Source: Sulfuriferula sp.
GTDB taxonomy: Bacteria > Pseudomonadota > Gammaproteobacteria > Burkholderiales > Sulfuriferulaceae
Assembly (NCBI GenBank): GCA_027311185.1
Contig: DAICZK010000044.1
Span: forward strand, 1 to 10,577
Direction: 5' to 3'
DNA: 10,577 bases
A program made the position numbers and the translations under genes. Below are positions 1 through 7,290 of the stretch, one piece after another. The stretch's first letter is position 1. Every line of letters begins with the position of its first letter. The notes below the pieces were generated by a model, which saw nothing but the letters and a program-made list of their open reading frames with translations, was not told the origin of the DNA and did no database searches.

Positions 1-116
1 GCTTTTACGCTATTCCAGCATGAGCCGGAAAGCGCAAAAAATACAGAAAAATGCTTGACTCCGAACAGAGTATCTACAAATTGCGTCTCGTGAAATTCGA
101 TTAAATCAGCGCTTCC
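1..116. mobile_element. Terminus of a probable IS5-family insertion sequence (partial, runs off the window)
   Basis: This stretch has no gene I can support and lies directly beyond trpA. Read on the minus strand from 116 leftwards it begins GGAAGCGCTGATTTAATC, which resembles the GGAAG-type terminal inverted repeats of the IS5 group. It is immediately preceded by CTAA (plus-strand TTAG, 117-120), which fits the YTAR target duplication known for the IS5 subgroup. The rest is AT-richer than the neighbouring genes, with two A-runs near 36-41 and 47-51. Short plus-strand frames remain open from the window edge to stops near 57 and 93, and one of them could be a transposase C-terminus, but I do not recognise either. 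The other end, the transposase and the second target copy lie outside the window, so identity rests on the terminus alone. Confidence 0.42.
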
Positions 117-120
117 TTAG
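117..120. repeat. Putative 4-bp target-site duplication (one copy) of the IS
   Basis: TTAG (CTAA on the minus strand) sits between the IS-like terminus and the six bases that follow the trpA stop codon. It matches the YTAR consensus of IS5-group insertions. The partner copy would lie outside the window, so this is an inference. Confidence 0.3.
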
Positions 121-126
121 GATGTG

Positions 127-924
127 CTATTGCGACGCGTCCATCGCCGCGCGCACGCCTGCGACAAACGACGTCAGATTCGCCACTATCTGTTCCCGTG
201 GGGAACGCTCTATTTCCTCTACAATGCGGCTGCCTATTACCACCGCATCGGCGAACTGCGCTATCGCCGCCGCCGTCTCGGCGTCGCGCACGCCGAAACC
301 CACGCCTACAGGCAGATCGCAGGACTCGCGTATCGCCGGAATACGGCGGGCCACTTCCGCGATATCAAGACTGGCCGAGCCCGTTACGCCCTTGAGCGAA
401 ACATAATAGACGAAACCGCTGGCTCGTTGCGCAACCAGCCGGATGCGCGCGTCCGAGGTGGTCGGCGAGAGCAGGAATATGGTGTCTATTCCGACCGCCG
501 CCATGATATCCGCGACACTCTCCTCCGGCGGCAGATCGACCAACAGCACGCCATCCACTCCCGCGATCGCAGCCGCTTGGGCAAAAGCGCCATAACCCAT
601 GTGCTCGACCGGATTGGCATAGCCCATCAAGACGATGGGCGTCGTCGCATTGGTCGCGCGAAACGCCAGCACGATCGCCAATACGTCCTGCAAATTCAAA
701 TGCCTTTGCAACGCGCGCTCGTTCGCCCTCTGTATCGCTGGCCCGTCTGCCATCGGATCGGAAAAAGGTACTCCAAGCTCGATAATATCCGCCCCGGCCG
801 CGACCAAGCCATGCAAGATCTCCACCGTCATTTGCGCATCGGGATCACCAGCAGTAATAAAGGGGATGAGAGCGGTTTTGTGTTGCGCGCCAAGCCTGGC
901 GAAAGTCTCTTTAATTCGGCTCAT
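127..924 (-). CDS. trpA: Tryptophan synthase alpha subunit
   Basis: TrpA cleaves indole-3-glycerol phosphate to indole and glyceraldehyde-3-phosphate, and passes the indole through a tunnel to TrpB in the cytosolic alpha2beta2 complex. The protein is a complete TIM barrel of 265 residues, the normal length for the family. Visible marks are PFITAGDP near residue 21, [16 protein letters not shown] (47-62), [17 protein letters not shown] and the phosphate-binding GSRIVE. With the ATG at 924 the catalytic residues fall at Glu49 and Asp60, the same numbers as in the Salmonella enzyme, which is why I chose this start. An AGGA lies just before it, unusually close. The frame also allows starts at 954 and 951, adding ten residues, but no Shine-Dalgarno precedes them. 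The gap from trpB is 48 bases (18 with the upstream start). It is the last gene of the fimV-trpA operon and is followed within seven bases by an IS-like terminus. Confidence 0.97.
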   Translation of the reverse strand: MSRIKETFARLGAQHKTALIPFITAGDPDAQMTVEILHGLVAAGADIIELGVPFSDPMADGPAIQRANERALQRHLNLQDVLAIVLAFRATNATTPIVLMGYANPVEHMGYGAFAQAAAIAGVDGVLLVDLPPEESVADIMAAVGIDTIFLLSPTTSDARIRLVAQRASGFVYYVSLKGVTGSASLDIAEVARRIPAIRESCDLPVGVGFGVRDAETAAAIAQFADAVVIGSRIVEEIERSPREQIVANLTSFVAGVRAAMDASQ

Positions 925-972
925 AGTCCTGGTACCGTTTACACGTTCCATCATAATTAAAATCGATCGCGC

Positions 973-2172
973 TCACAGCACGATCCCGGCCAGTTTCGCG
1001 ACGGTATTGATGTCCTTGTCGCCGCGCCCGGACAGACTCACCAGCAGCACCTGATCCTCTCGCATAGTGGGCGCCATTTTTGCGGCATGAGCCAGTGCGT
1101 GGCTCGATTCGAGGGCCGGAATGATGCCTTCGAAACGGCACAGGTCGTGAAACGCGCGCATGGCCTCGTCATCGTTGATCGCGACATATTCTGCACGACC
1201 GCTGTCTTTGAGCCAGGCGTGCTCGGGCCCCACGCCAGGGTAGTCGAGACCTGCGGAGATGGAATGCGTTTCAATGATCTGGCCGTGCTCGTCCTGCATC
1301 AGGTAACTGCGAAAACCGTGCAGTATGCCGGGCGTACCGGCTGACAACGGTGCCGCGTGGCGTCCGGTGGCGATGCCGTCGCCGCCCGCCTCGACACCGA
1401 TCAATCGAACCAACTCATGCGCCAGATAAGGATAGAAAATGCCTATCGCGTTCGAGCCGCCGCCCACGCAGGCAATCACCGCATCGGGCTGGCGCGCTAT
1501 CAGCTCCGGCATCTGGGTCAGGCACTCTTCGCCGATGACAGCCTGAAAATCGCGCACCAGCATGGGATAAGGATGCGGGCCCGCAGCCGTGCCAAGGATA
1601 TAAAAAGTGGAACTGACGTTAGTGACCCAGTCGCGCATCGCTTCGTTCAAAGCGTCCTTGAGCGTTTTCGAACCGGAGGATACCGGCACTACCGTCGCGC
1701 CTAGCAATTTCATGCGAAACACATTCGGCGATTGCCGGGCGACGTCTTCCGCGCCCATATACACCACGCATTCCATGCCGTAACGCGCCGCGACCGTAGC
1801 GGTCGCAACGCCGTGCTGCCCGGCGCCAGTCTCGGCGATGACGCGTTTTTTGCCCATGCGACGCGCGAGCAGGGCCTGGCCTATCGTATTGTTGATTTTG
1901 TGCGCGCCGGTATGGTTGAGATCTTCGCGCTTAAGATAGATTTGCGCACCGCCCAAATGCGCAGACCAGTGCCGCGCGTGATAAATCGGGCTCGGACGGC
2001 CAACATAATGCTTGAGCTCACGACGAAACTCGGCCATAAAATCCGCATCCGCACTAGCCGATTCATATTCCTGGCGCAATTCGTCCAGTGCCGCCATCAA
2101 GGTTTCCGCAACAAATATTCCGCCATACGGGCCAAAATGCCCGCGTTCGTCCGGAAGCTCACCTACACGCAT
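973..2172 (-). CDS. trpB: Tryptophan synthase beta subunit (PLP-dependent)
   Basis: TrpB condenses indole with L-serine to give L-tryptophan, using pyridoxal phosphate, in complex with TrpA. The 399-residue protein is full length. The PLP-binding lysine is Lys92 in [15 protein letters not shown]. The conserved glutamate is Glu114 in AETGAGQHG. The PLP-phosphate loop GGGSNAIG starts at residue 237, and the C-terminal SLSGRGDKD is present. The N-terminus ([15 protein letters not shown]) is typical of TrpB1-type enzymes. The ATG at 2172 is supported by AGAGGTG at 2177-2183, which lies inside the end of trpF, so the two genes overlap by 14 bases. This suggests coupled translation with trpF. No residues expected for activity are missing. 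Confidence 0.98.
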   Translation of the reverse strand: MRVGELPDERGHFGPYGGIFVAETLMAALDELRQEYESASADADFMAEFRRELKHYVGRPSPIYHARHWSAHLGGAQIYLKREDLNHTGAHKINNTIGQALLARRMGKKRVIAETGAGQHGVATATVAARYGMECVVYMGAEDVARQSPNVFRMKLLGATVVPVSSGSKTLKDALNEAMRDWVTNVSSTFYILGTAAGPHPYPMLVRDFQAVIGEECLTQMPELIARQPDAVIACVGGGSNAIGIFYPYLAHELVRLIGVEAGGDGIATGRHAAPLSAGTPGILHGFRSYLMQDEHGQIIETHSISAGLDYPGVGPEHAWLKDSGRAEYVAINDDEAMRAFHDLCRFEGIIPALESSHALAHAAKMAPTMREDQVLLVSLSGRGDKDINTVAKLAGIVL

Positions 2173-2785
2173 TATTCACCTCTGAGATAAATTGCTCGAC
2201 CTTGGCCGCATCCTTGATACCCTTGCCGCTCTCGACGCCACTCGACACATCCACGGCCCAGGGGCCGATCTGGCCGATAGCCGCCGCCACATTGCCGACA
2301 TTCAACCCGCCCGACAATATCAACGGCAAGGGCAACACTCGCGGAATCAGGGCCCAGTCGAAAGTCGTACCCGTACCGCCCGCTTCGCCAACAACAAACG
2401 CATCGAGCAACAGCCCTTGCGCGTCATCGAATCGGGCCGCGTATTGTACCAAATTCAAACCGTTTCGTACTCGCGCCGCCTTGATATAAGGCAAACCGAA
2501 TTGTCGGCAATAGGCCGGCGACTCCTCGCCGTGAAATTGCAGTACGCCGGGCCGCACCTGTTCGATGACGGTTTGCACGGCTTCAGGCGCGGCATCGACA
2601 AAAAGCGCCACACTCGTCACAAAGGCGGGCAAGGCCTGCACGATCGCTCGCGCCTGAGCTAGGTCCACATGACGGGGGCTGGGCGGATGAAAGATCAGCC
2701 CGATCGCATCGGCCCCAGCCCGGGCGGCGTGGAGCGCGCTCTCAACTCGAGTAAAGCCACAAATTTTAATACGCGTTCGCACCAT
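2159..2785 (-). CDS. trpF: Phosphoribosylanthranilate isomerase
   Basis: TrpF catalyses the Amadori rearrangement of N-(5-phosphoribosyl)anthranilate to carboxyphenylaminodeoxyribulose phosphate, the third step of tryptophan synthesis from chorismate, in the cytosol. The 208-residue stand-alone TIM barrel has normal length. The general base is Cys9 in KICGFT and the general acid is Asp128 in LLLDAF, as in characterised TrpF enzymes. Phosphate-binding segments LSGGLN and [14 protein letters not shown] are present near the C-terminus. The ATG at 2785 is preceded by a GGAG seven bases upstream that lies inside truA, and trpF overlaps the truA end by 20 bases. It is not fused to trpC, unlike the enterobacterial arrangement. 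It overlaps trpB at its 3' end. Confidence 0.97.
   Translation of the reverse strand: MVRTRIKICGFTRVESALHAARAGADAIGLIFHPPSPRHVDLAQARAIVQALPAFVTSVALFVDAAPEAVQTVIEQVRPGVLQFHGEESPAYCRQFGLPYIKAARVRNGLNLVQYAARFDDAQGLLLDAFVVGEAGGTGTTFDWALIPRVLPLPLILSGGLNVGNVAAAIGQIGPWAVDVSSGVESGKGIKDAAKVEQFISEVNNACR
2177..2183 (-). promoter_or_regulatory. Shine-Dalgarno site of trpB embedded in the trpF coding end
   Basis: AGAGGTG on the minus strand stands six bases before the trpB ATG. It lies wholly within trpF codons. It fixes the trpB start and confirms that the 14-base trpF/trpB overlap is genuine. Confidence 0.75.
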
Positions 2786-3647
2786 GGCAGTGCTCCAGAG
2801 TGATCATGACGCGCCCGGCATCGTCCGCTGCGCAGGGCTGACTTGGCTCGCCCGCCGTCCACGAAGGCTCAGGGCTGACCGGCAAACCCCAGTGCGCGTC
2901 ATAGGCGACATGACAGAGTTGCAAACCCGCCGCAGCAAAAGTCGGTGCCGCGCGTGTCCTGTCACGCTGCTGCAACAATTCTGCAATCCAGTCGGGAGGA
3001 TATTTACCCGCGCCGACATAAACCAGGGCGCCGACAATGTTGCGCACCATATGGTGCAAAAAACCGTTCGCCGTCAATTCAAACAGGATATTTTCCCCCT
3101 GCCGCACCACTTGTAGCCATCTTAACCTGCGTACCGGTGACTTCGCCTGACATTCCGCCGCCCGAAACGAACTGAAGTCGTGCTCGCCGACCAGCGACGC
3201 GGCGGCCTGCCGCATGCTGTCCACGTCCAAAGGCGCGCAATACCATCCGATCTGGCCGCTATGCAAGGCCGACCGCACCGGACGATTGAGCAGCACGTAA
3301 CGATAACTGCGCGCCGTCGCGCTAAACCGCGCATGGAATTCCGCATTGACCGGGTGCGCCCATAATACCGCCACGCTATCGGGCAAAAAAGCGTTCACGC
3401 CTCGCACCCAGGCAGTCAGCGGCCGCTTGGCATCGGTATCGAAATGCACGACCTGCCCGGTTGCATGAACGCCGGCGTCCGTGCGCCCCGCAGCGACCAC
3501 GGCGATCGCTTGCCCGGCCAACGTAGATAACGCCTGTTCGAGCGCATCCTGCACCCCGCAACCCTGAGTCTGGTGTTGCCAGCCGCAAAACGCACTGCCG
3601 TTATATTCCAGGCCCAGCGCAATGCGGCTCAATGATGCTTTAACCAT
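2766..3647 (-). CDS. truA: tRNA pseudouridine synthase A (positions 38-40)
   Basis: TruA converts uridines 38, 39 and 40 in the anticodon arm of many tRNAs to pseudouridine. From the ATG at 3647 it is 293 residues long. The catalytic aspartate is Asp57 in AGRTDAGVHA. Other family marks are LEYNGSAFCGWQ near the N-terminus, FHARFSATARSYRY in the middle, and FLHHMVRNIVGALVYVG, the usual second conserved block. A GTG at 3677 in the same frame would add ten unlikely residues; I prefer the ATG because MVKASLSRIALGLEYNG matches family N-termini and a purine-rich GGCGGGA precedes it. The gene overlaps the preceding membrane-protein gene by 19 bases and trpF by 20. The last 33 or so residues, after GLPVSPE, extend beyond where TruA proteins normally end and cover the trpF start signals. 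Confidence 0.96.
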   Translation of the reverse strand: MVKASLSRIALGLEYNGSAFCGWQHQTQGCGVQDALEQALSTLAGQAIAVVAAGRTDAGVHATGQVVHFDTDAKRPLTAWVRGVNAFLPDSVAVLWAHPVNAEFHARFSATARSYRYVLLNRPVRSALHSGQIGWYCAPLDVDSMRQAAASLVGEHDFSSFRAAECQAKSPVRRLRWLQVVRQGENILFELTANGFLHHMVRNIVGALVYVGAGKYPPDWIAELLQQRDRTRAAPTFAAAGLQLCHVAYDAHWGLPVSPEPSWTAGEPSQPCAADDAGRVMITLEHCHGANAY

Positions 3648-4282
3648 ATTCCCGCCGCCATTGCAGCCAAAAGGCACGCATAATAAACCCAGTTAAAATC
3701 CTGTTCGGGCAACACCAACGGCTGCATCTGTTCAATCGAAACAGCCGGCAAACTGAACATCTGCTCGATGCGCTGGCGAAACGACAGACGCCCGGTCTCG
3801 TGCATCAGCGCCTCGGCATAGCTCAGAGTCAGCCAGATACGCACAGCGATGCGTTCAGGCTCTATACCCACGTAGCGCCCGGGCGTAAACAACCTATAAA
3901 GCCCGCAGAGCAACGCTTCCCGGGTCAGGCGCGTCATCAACACCGCGAGCGCCGCCAGAATCAGTAACAATCGCCAGGTTTGCACCAGGGCGGCCTGCAG
4001 TCCCACCTCGCTCGGGCCGTAACTGCCGAGCTGGCTCAGCCACGGCGCTCCCGGCAAAGAGTAAGCATGCACTAACAACAACACCAGCAACAGCCAGCGG
4101 CTGCGCCTGACATAACGCAGAAACTGCTTGCCGGTGCGACGAGCAAATCCCAGCGACAACAACAGACTCAGAACCGTTAAGCCGCGCACGTCCACCGATG
4201 ATGCGGCAATCATAAAAAACAGCCACAGCATAACCGCTGTGGCTGGATGGCAGAGCACGCGACTGCGTTCGCTGCGGTTCAT
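3629..4282 (-). CDS. EcfT/CbiQ-like integral membrane protein (function unassigned)
   Basis: This is a 217-residue membrane protein. Hydrophobic segments lie at about 14-46 (probably two passes), 62-78, 95-117 and 197-214. Between them, a central region (about 119-170) holds LTREALLCGLYRLF and ERIAVRIWLTLSYAEALM. This layout and the central charged helices resemble the T component of energy-coupling-factor transporters (CbiQ/EcfT family), where that region contacts the ATPases. The usual Ala-Arg-Gly type motifs are not obvious, so the match is to overall architecture and is tentative. No ATPase or substrate-binding subunit gene is nearby. Its ATG shares one base with the fimV stop (TAATG), and its end overlaps truA by 19 bases, so it is probably translated by coupling from fimV. 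No strong Shine-Dalgarno is seen. A role with FimV is possible but unproven. Confidence 0.8.
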   Translation of the reverse strand: MNRSERSRVLCHPATAVMLWLFFMIAASSVDVRGLTVLSLLLSLGFARRTGKQFLRYVRRSRWLLLVLLLVHAYSLPGAPWLSQLGSYGPSEVGLQAALVQTWRLLLILAALAVLMTRLTREALLCGLYRLFTPGRYVGIEPERIAVRIWLTLSYAEALMHETGRLSFRQRIEQMFSLPAVSIEQMQPLVLPEQDFNWVYYACLLAAMAAGIWLKHH

Positions 4283-6960
4283 TAACCCAGCGTTTGCAGC
4301 AACGCCCGCGCACCGGCCTGTTGCCGCTCGTTGCCTTCGGCGATGACTTCTTGCAGAATCTCGCGCGCGTTTTCATGGTCGCCCATTTCCTGATAAACCT
4401 GCGCCAGTTCAAACTTGGTTTTAACCTCCTGTTCCGCCTCGCTCAATTCCTCATCGTCGGTAATCGGGGCGTTCAGGTCCAGGTCAATTCCCGAAAAGTC
4501 GAGCGTAATCTTCCCCTCGGCTGATTCGACCGGGTGGTCCGGCTGGCCGCCCGAAGCCGGTTCCGACTGGGCCGTTTCCTTGTGTTCATCGAGATCGAAA
4601 TCGAAATCGAAACTCAGTCTGTCGTCCGCGCTGAACTCATCCGGGTTCATCTCGGGAGCGGCGGCGGCTTCAATTTCGGCAGCAGCGGGCGGTTGTGTGC
4701 CCGTTTCTTTGTCGTGACCAAACTCGATCTCGTTGCCGGATTGCGGCATAAAATGATGCGCCGCTTCGGTATCCTGCGCGGGAGTAAAATCCAGCCCTTC
4801 GTCGTCAGGCAAAACGGCAGGGGCCGGCGCAGAATCAGCGCTGAAAAAGTCGTCACCCGCCCCTGCTTGCGGCGCAGTCTCGTCTGCTTTGGCAATCGTA
4901 TGCACTGGTGTCATTTCTATATCGAAATCCATCGCCATAGGGAAATCCAGCGCGGAATCGGTCGGCGTCTGCGGAATGTCTTCAGGCATCGGCTCAACGT
5001 CGGCAATCCTGTCGGGCGCGCTTGCGACTGCAAAATCGGTTGCCGCAGCGGCGAGCAGCGCCGGAGCAACAGCATCTTCATGAGCATCCTGCACTGGTGC
5101 CGCCAGAGATGGGCCGCCGTATAATGGATTCTTGGGATCGATTTTACGCCCCAACTCTGCCGCTTTTTCCCACACCGGGGTATGTTCGCCGTGCAAGGCT
5201 GAATATAATTCGGTCGCAATGGTTTCAAATGCCGGCAAATTATTGCGCGCTGCGTAGATTTCCAGAAGTTTAAGCTTGATCTCGTGACGCACTGGATCCT
5301 TGATCATGGCTTCTTTGAGAATTTCTTCCGCCTGCTCATCGCGCCCGTATGCCATATACACTTCGGCTTCGGCTATCGGATCAACTTCGTGCGTATCCAG
5401 CGTGCCCAGCCCGGATTGACTGAAATCGGTCAAAAACGAGGTGTTGTTGGTATTGACCGTAGTGCCGCCGTGTGCGCCATACACCGTACTGGATTTGGTA
5501 TCGACATTGGTTAAAATGCTGTTTTCAAATTTGGACAATCCATTACGCCGGCTTCGGCTTTTGCTCATGAAACCGAGTAACGCCAGCAGCAATATGCCCA
5601 CGGCACCCGCGCCAAGATATAGCGGATTGATCGTCGAATACCACGCATCGGGCTGGGCATTGACCATTACCGGTTTGAAGCCCGCCTGAACAACAGGCGG
5701 CTTGACTATTGGCGGATGGCTGACGGGCCGGGGCTTGGCGGCATTTTTTGCCGCCTCGGCCATGGACTGATTTTTAAGCGCGAGTAACTTCTGCATTGCC
5801 TGGTTGTTTTTCTCCAACGCGGCGGCACGATCATTGGCTTCCTGAAGCGCTTTTTGCTTGGCCGCAGCGTCATCCTGCGCCATTTGTTTCTGCAAGGCCG
5901 CGTTGGCCACGGCGGTCGCGGATTTATTACCCTGGCCCGGCATCGCACCTTTCGACAGCTTGAGCACATCTTCGCCTGGCTTGAGCGCTGCGGCCCGGTC
6001 TTCCACTGCTGAATTGATCTTGCCGCTCGCCTCGGTGCCCTTGCCTGCTTTCGCCGGCGCCGCCGCCACTTCGCCAGCCAGTTTCTGACGATAGCTGTTC
6101 CAGTCGGCAGTCTGCAAATGCACCTCCCGCACGGCCTCGCTCTCGCTGATGGCAGCCACTTCGTCTTTACCCGGAACCCGGAGAATCTGCCCCGTTTTCA
6201 GGCGATTCATATTGCCGTCAAAGGCTTTTTCGTTACTGCGATACAAACCTACCAGCATTTGCTCCAGCCTGATGCCGTCCGGCTTGGTCCGTTTTGCGAT
6301 CTCGCTCAGCGTCTCGCCGCGTTTTATCGGCCCCACGGCCTGTGGCGCAGCGGGATACGCGGCATTAGCGTTGGCAGCCGCAGATTCGGTCGACGCCTCC
6401 GGCCTGACTGGTTGCCCGGTCACCCTCGACGCCGAACCGGTTTTAGCGGCGGGCATCGACTGGGTCTGAATCGACGGCGCGATACCGGCGGCGGAATTGG
6501 TCGTGGCTGGGGTTAGAACAAGATTACCAGAATTCTGGCCGCCGGCAGTATTTTTCATGCCCGGTGGATCTAGTAGCAGGGTATATTCGCGAACCATCTG
6601 GCCGTTGCCCCAATCGAGCTCGACCAGCATATCGATGAAGGGGTCGTTGACAGGGCGATTGGTGGTCAGCTTCAGCACCACGCCGCCGCCCGGTTTTTTA
6701 TCCAGAGCGAATTTGATGTTGGTGATCGTACTGGTCAGATCCAGATTGGCATTGTGAAATGCATCGGGCCCCGCGAGGCGCGCGTGCAGATTGGCCAGTT
6801 CGGTCGGGTCTGAGGCGATGACGTCAATTTCCGCCTGTAGCGGCTGCCCCAATGCGGAGTCTATGGACAATTTGCCCAGACCTGCGCTTTGCGCCGTCGC
6901 CGATAGCGCCAACAACCATACAGCAGCTGAAATGCAAGCCGCGATTTTCTTTTTATGCAT
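4282..6960 (-). CDS. fimV: FimV/HubP-family cell-pole and type IV pilus assembly protein
   Basis: FimV/HubP proteins are inner-membrane hubs that bind peptidoglycan, mark the cell pole and promote type IV pilus secretin assembly, twitching and cAMP signalling in known relatives. The 892-residue protein has a signal peptide (1-26, ending ATAQSAG). The FimV N-terminal domain follows (27-135, LGKLSIDSALGQPLQAEI). A LysM domain comes next (210-263, PIKRGETLSEIAK to ILRVP), then an alanine/glutamine-rich probable coiled coil (352-408), a proline-rich linker, and a transmembrane helix (about 445-465). A TPR-like segment follows (527-590, AEAEVYMAYGRDEQAEEIL), then a long acidic region, and the conserved FimV C-terminal domain (845-892, TKFELAQVYQEMGDHENA). 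The LysM faces the periplasm and the acidic and TPR parts face the cytosol. The ATG at 6960 is supported by AGAGGGGG upstream. It is the first gene of a coupled operon ending in trpA. Confidence 0.95.
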   Translation of the reverse strand: MHKKKIAACISAAVWLLALSATAQSAGLGKLSIDSALGQPLQAEIDVIASDPTELANLHARLAGPDAFHNANLDLTSTITNIKFALDKKPGGGVVLKLTTNRPVNDPFIDMLVELDWGNGQMVREYTLLLDPPGMKNTAGGQNSGNLVLTPATTNSAAGIAPSIQTQSMPAAKTGSASRVTGQPVRPEASTESAAANANAAYPAAPQAVGPIKRGETLSEIAKRTKPDGIRLEQMLVGLYRSNEKAFDGNMNRLKTGQILRVPGKDEVAAISESEAVREVHLQTADWNSYRQKLAGEVAAAPAKAGKGTEASGKINSAVEDRAAALKPGEDVLKLSKGAMPGQGNKSATAVANAALQKQMAQDDAAAKQKALQEANDRAAALEKNNQAMQKLLALKNQSMAEAAKNAAKPRPVSHPPIVKPPVVQAGFKPVMVNAQPDAWYSTINPLYLGAGAVGILLLALLGFMSKSRSRRNGLSKFENSILTNVDTKSSTVYGAHGGTTVNTNNTSFLTDFSQSGLGTLDTHEVDPIAEAEVYMAYGRDEQAEEILKEAMIKDPVRHEIKLKLLEIYAARNNLPAFETIATELYSALHGEHTPVWEKAAELGRKIDPKNPLYGGPSLAAPVQDAHEDAVAPALLAAAATDFAVASAPDRIADVEPMPEDIPQTPTDSALDFPMAMDFDIEMTPVHTIAKADETAPQAGAGDDFFSADSAPAPAVLPDDEGLDFTPAQDTEAAHHFMPQSGNEIEFGHDKETGTQPPAAAEIEAAAAPEMNPDEFSADDRLSFDFDFDLDEHKETAQSEPASGGQPDHPVESAEGKITLDFSGIDLDLNAPITDDEELSEAEQEVKTKFELAQVYQEMGDHENAREILQEVIAEGNERQQAGARALLQTLG
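4594..4611. repeat. Three tandem ATCGAA hexamers in the acidic region of fimV
   Basis: Three perfect copies of a six-base unit encode an alternating Asp-Phe stretch (FDFDFDLDE) in FimV. Because the unit is six bases, gain or loss of a copy would keep the reading frame and change the length of the acidic tract by two residues. Confidence 0.7.
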
Positions 6961-6968
6961 TATACCGA

Positions 6969-6976
6969 CCCCCTCT
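6969..6976 (-). promoter_or_regulatory. Ribosome-binding site that fixes the fimV start
   Basis: AGAGGGGG on the minus strand lies eight bases before the ATG at 6960. This matters because the frame is open for many codons further upstream beyond a TAG; the strong site shows translation of fimV begins here. Confidence 0.7.
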
Positions 6977-7141
6977 GTTTCAATAGCCTAACAGGTATTT
7001 CTATTGTTGCCGCCAAGACAAGATGAATCTGCCGCCATTTTTAACACAAGATACTCGCGCCGCTCCACTCCCAGCGCACGATTCGCAAACATCGGCACCG
7101 CGCCAACATCGAAGATAAATTTACCTATTCGCGCGACTAAA

Positions 7142-7168
7142 AGCGTATTCGATTCGGTTCCATACGCT
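7142..7168. repeat. Inverted repeat in the fimV leader (7-bp arms, 13-base loop)
   Basis: AGCGTAT at 7142-7148 is perfectly mirrored by ATACGCT at 7162-7168. If transcription starts at the TATAAT box further upstream, this would form a hairpin in the 5' untranslated RNA of fimV. It could equally be a protein-binding operator. There is no T-run after it on either strand, so it is not an intrinsic terminator. Confidence 0.45.
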
Positions 7169-7264
7169 CATTTGAGGCTACTCTAACATCCCAATTGGAA
7201 AAATCCTAGCTATTATCCATCAAATCACCAAGTTGCGGCAAAATGTTAAAGGAAATACACTTAG

Positions 7265-7290
7265 ATTATACGAAATTTTCTGTTTTGCAA
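7265..7290 (-). promoter_or_regulatory. Candidate sigma70-type promoter for the fimV-trpA operon
   Basis: On the minus strand a perfect TATAAT (7265-7270) follows TTGCAA (7285-7290) with a 14-base spacer, shorter than the usual 16-18. The area is AT-rich and lies between asd and fimV, the only gap where a promoter for the left operon would be expected. Transcription from here would give a 5' leader of about 300 bases before fimV. The spacer makes the -35 assignment doubtful; the -10 box is the better part of the evidence. Confidence 0.35.

Noticed and set aside
58..71. Small hairpin ACTCC-loop-AGAGT with T-runs beyond it on the minus strand, a possible trpA terminator
   Set aside because: The stem is five pairs including a wobble, and the first T-run is six bases away. 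It also falls inside the IS-like sequence, so it is too weak to call.
124..960. A 278-codon plus-strand open frame opposite trpA
   Set aside because: It is the antisense shadow of a complete trpA with all catalytic residues. The composition is Arg/His-rich, as expected of an antisense frame, and no ribosome-binding site or family motif is present.
2173..2800. A trp attenuator or leader peptide ahead of trpF or trpB
   Set aside because: There is no intergenic space before either gene; both start inside the preceding coding sequence, and no tryptophan-rich short frame is present.
3648..3677. GTG start giving TruA ten more residues
   Set aside because: No supporting ribosome-binding site, and the added residues do not resemble the TruA N-terminus. 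The ATG at 3647 fits the family.
4534..5124. A 196-codon plus-strand open frame inside fimV
   Set aside because: It lies opposite the acidic region of FimV, and its residues are simply the complement of Asp/Glu/Ala-rich codons. No independent gene signal.
7004..7186. A 60-codon plus-strand open frame in the asd-fimV gap
   Set aside because: No Shine-Dalgarno at its ATG and a Ser/Arg/Pro-rich low-quality sequence. The opposite minus-strand frame reads more like protein, though that too is unproven.
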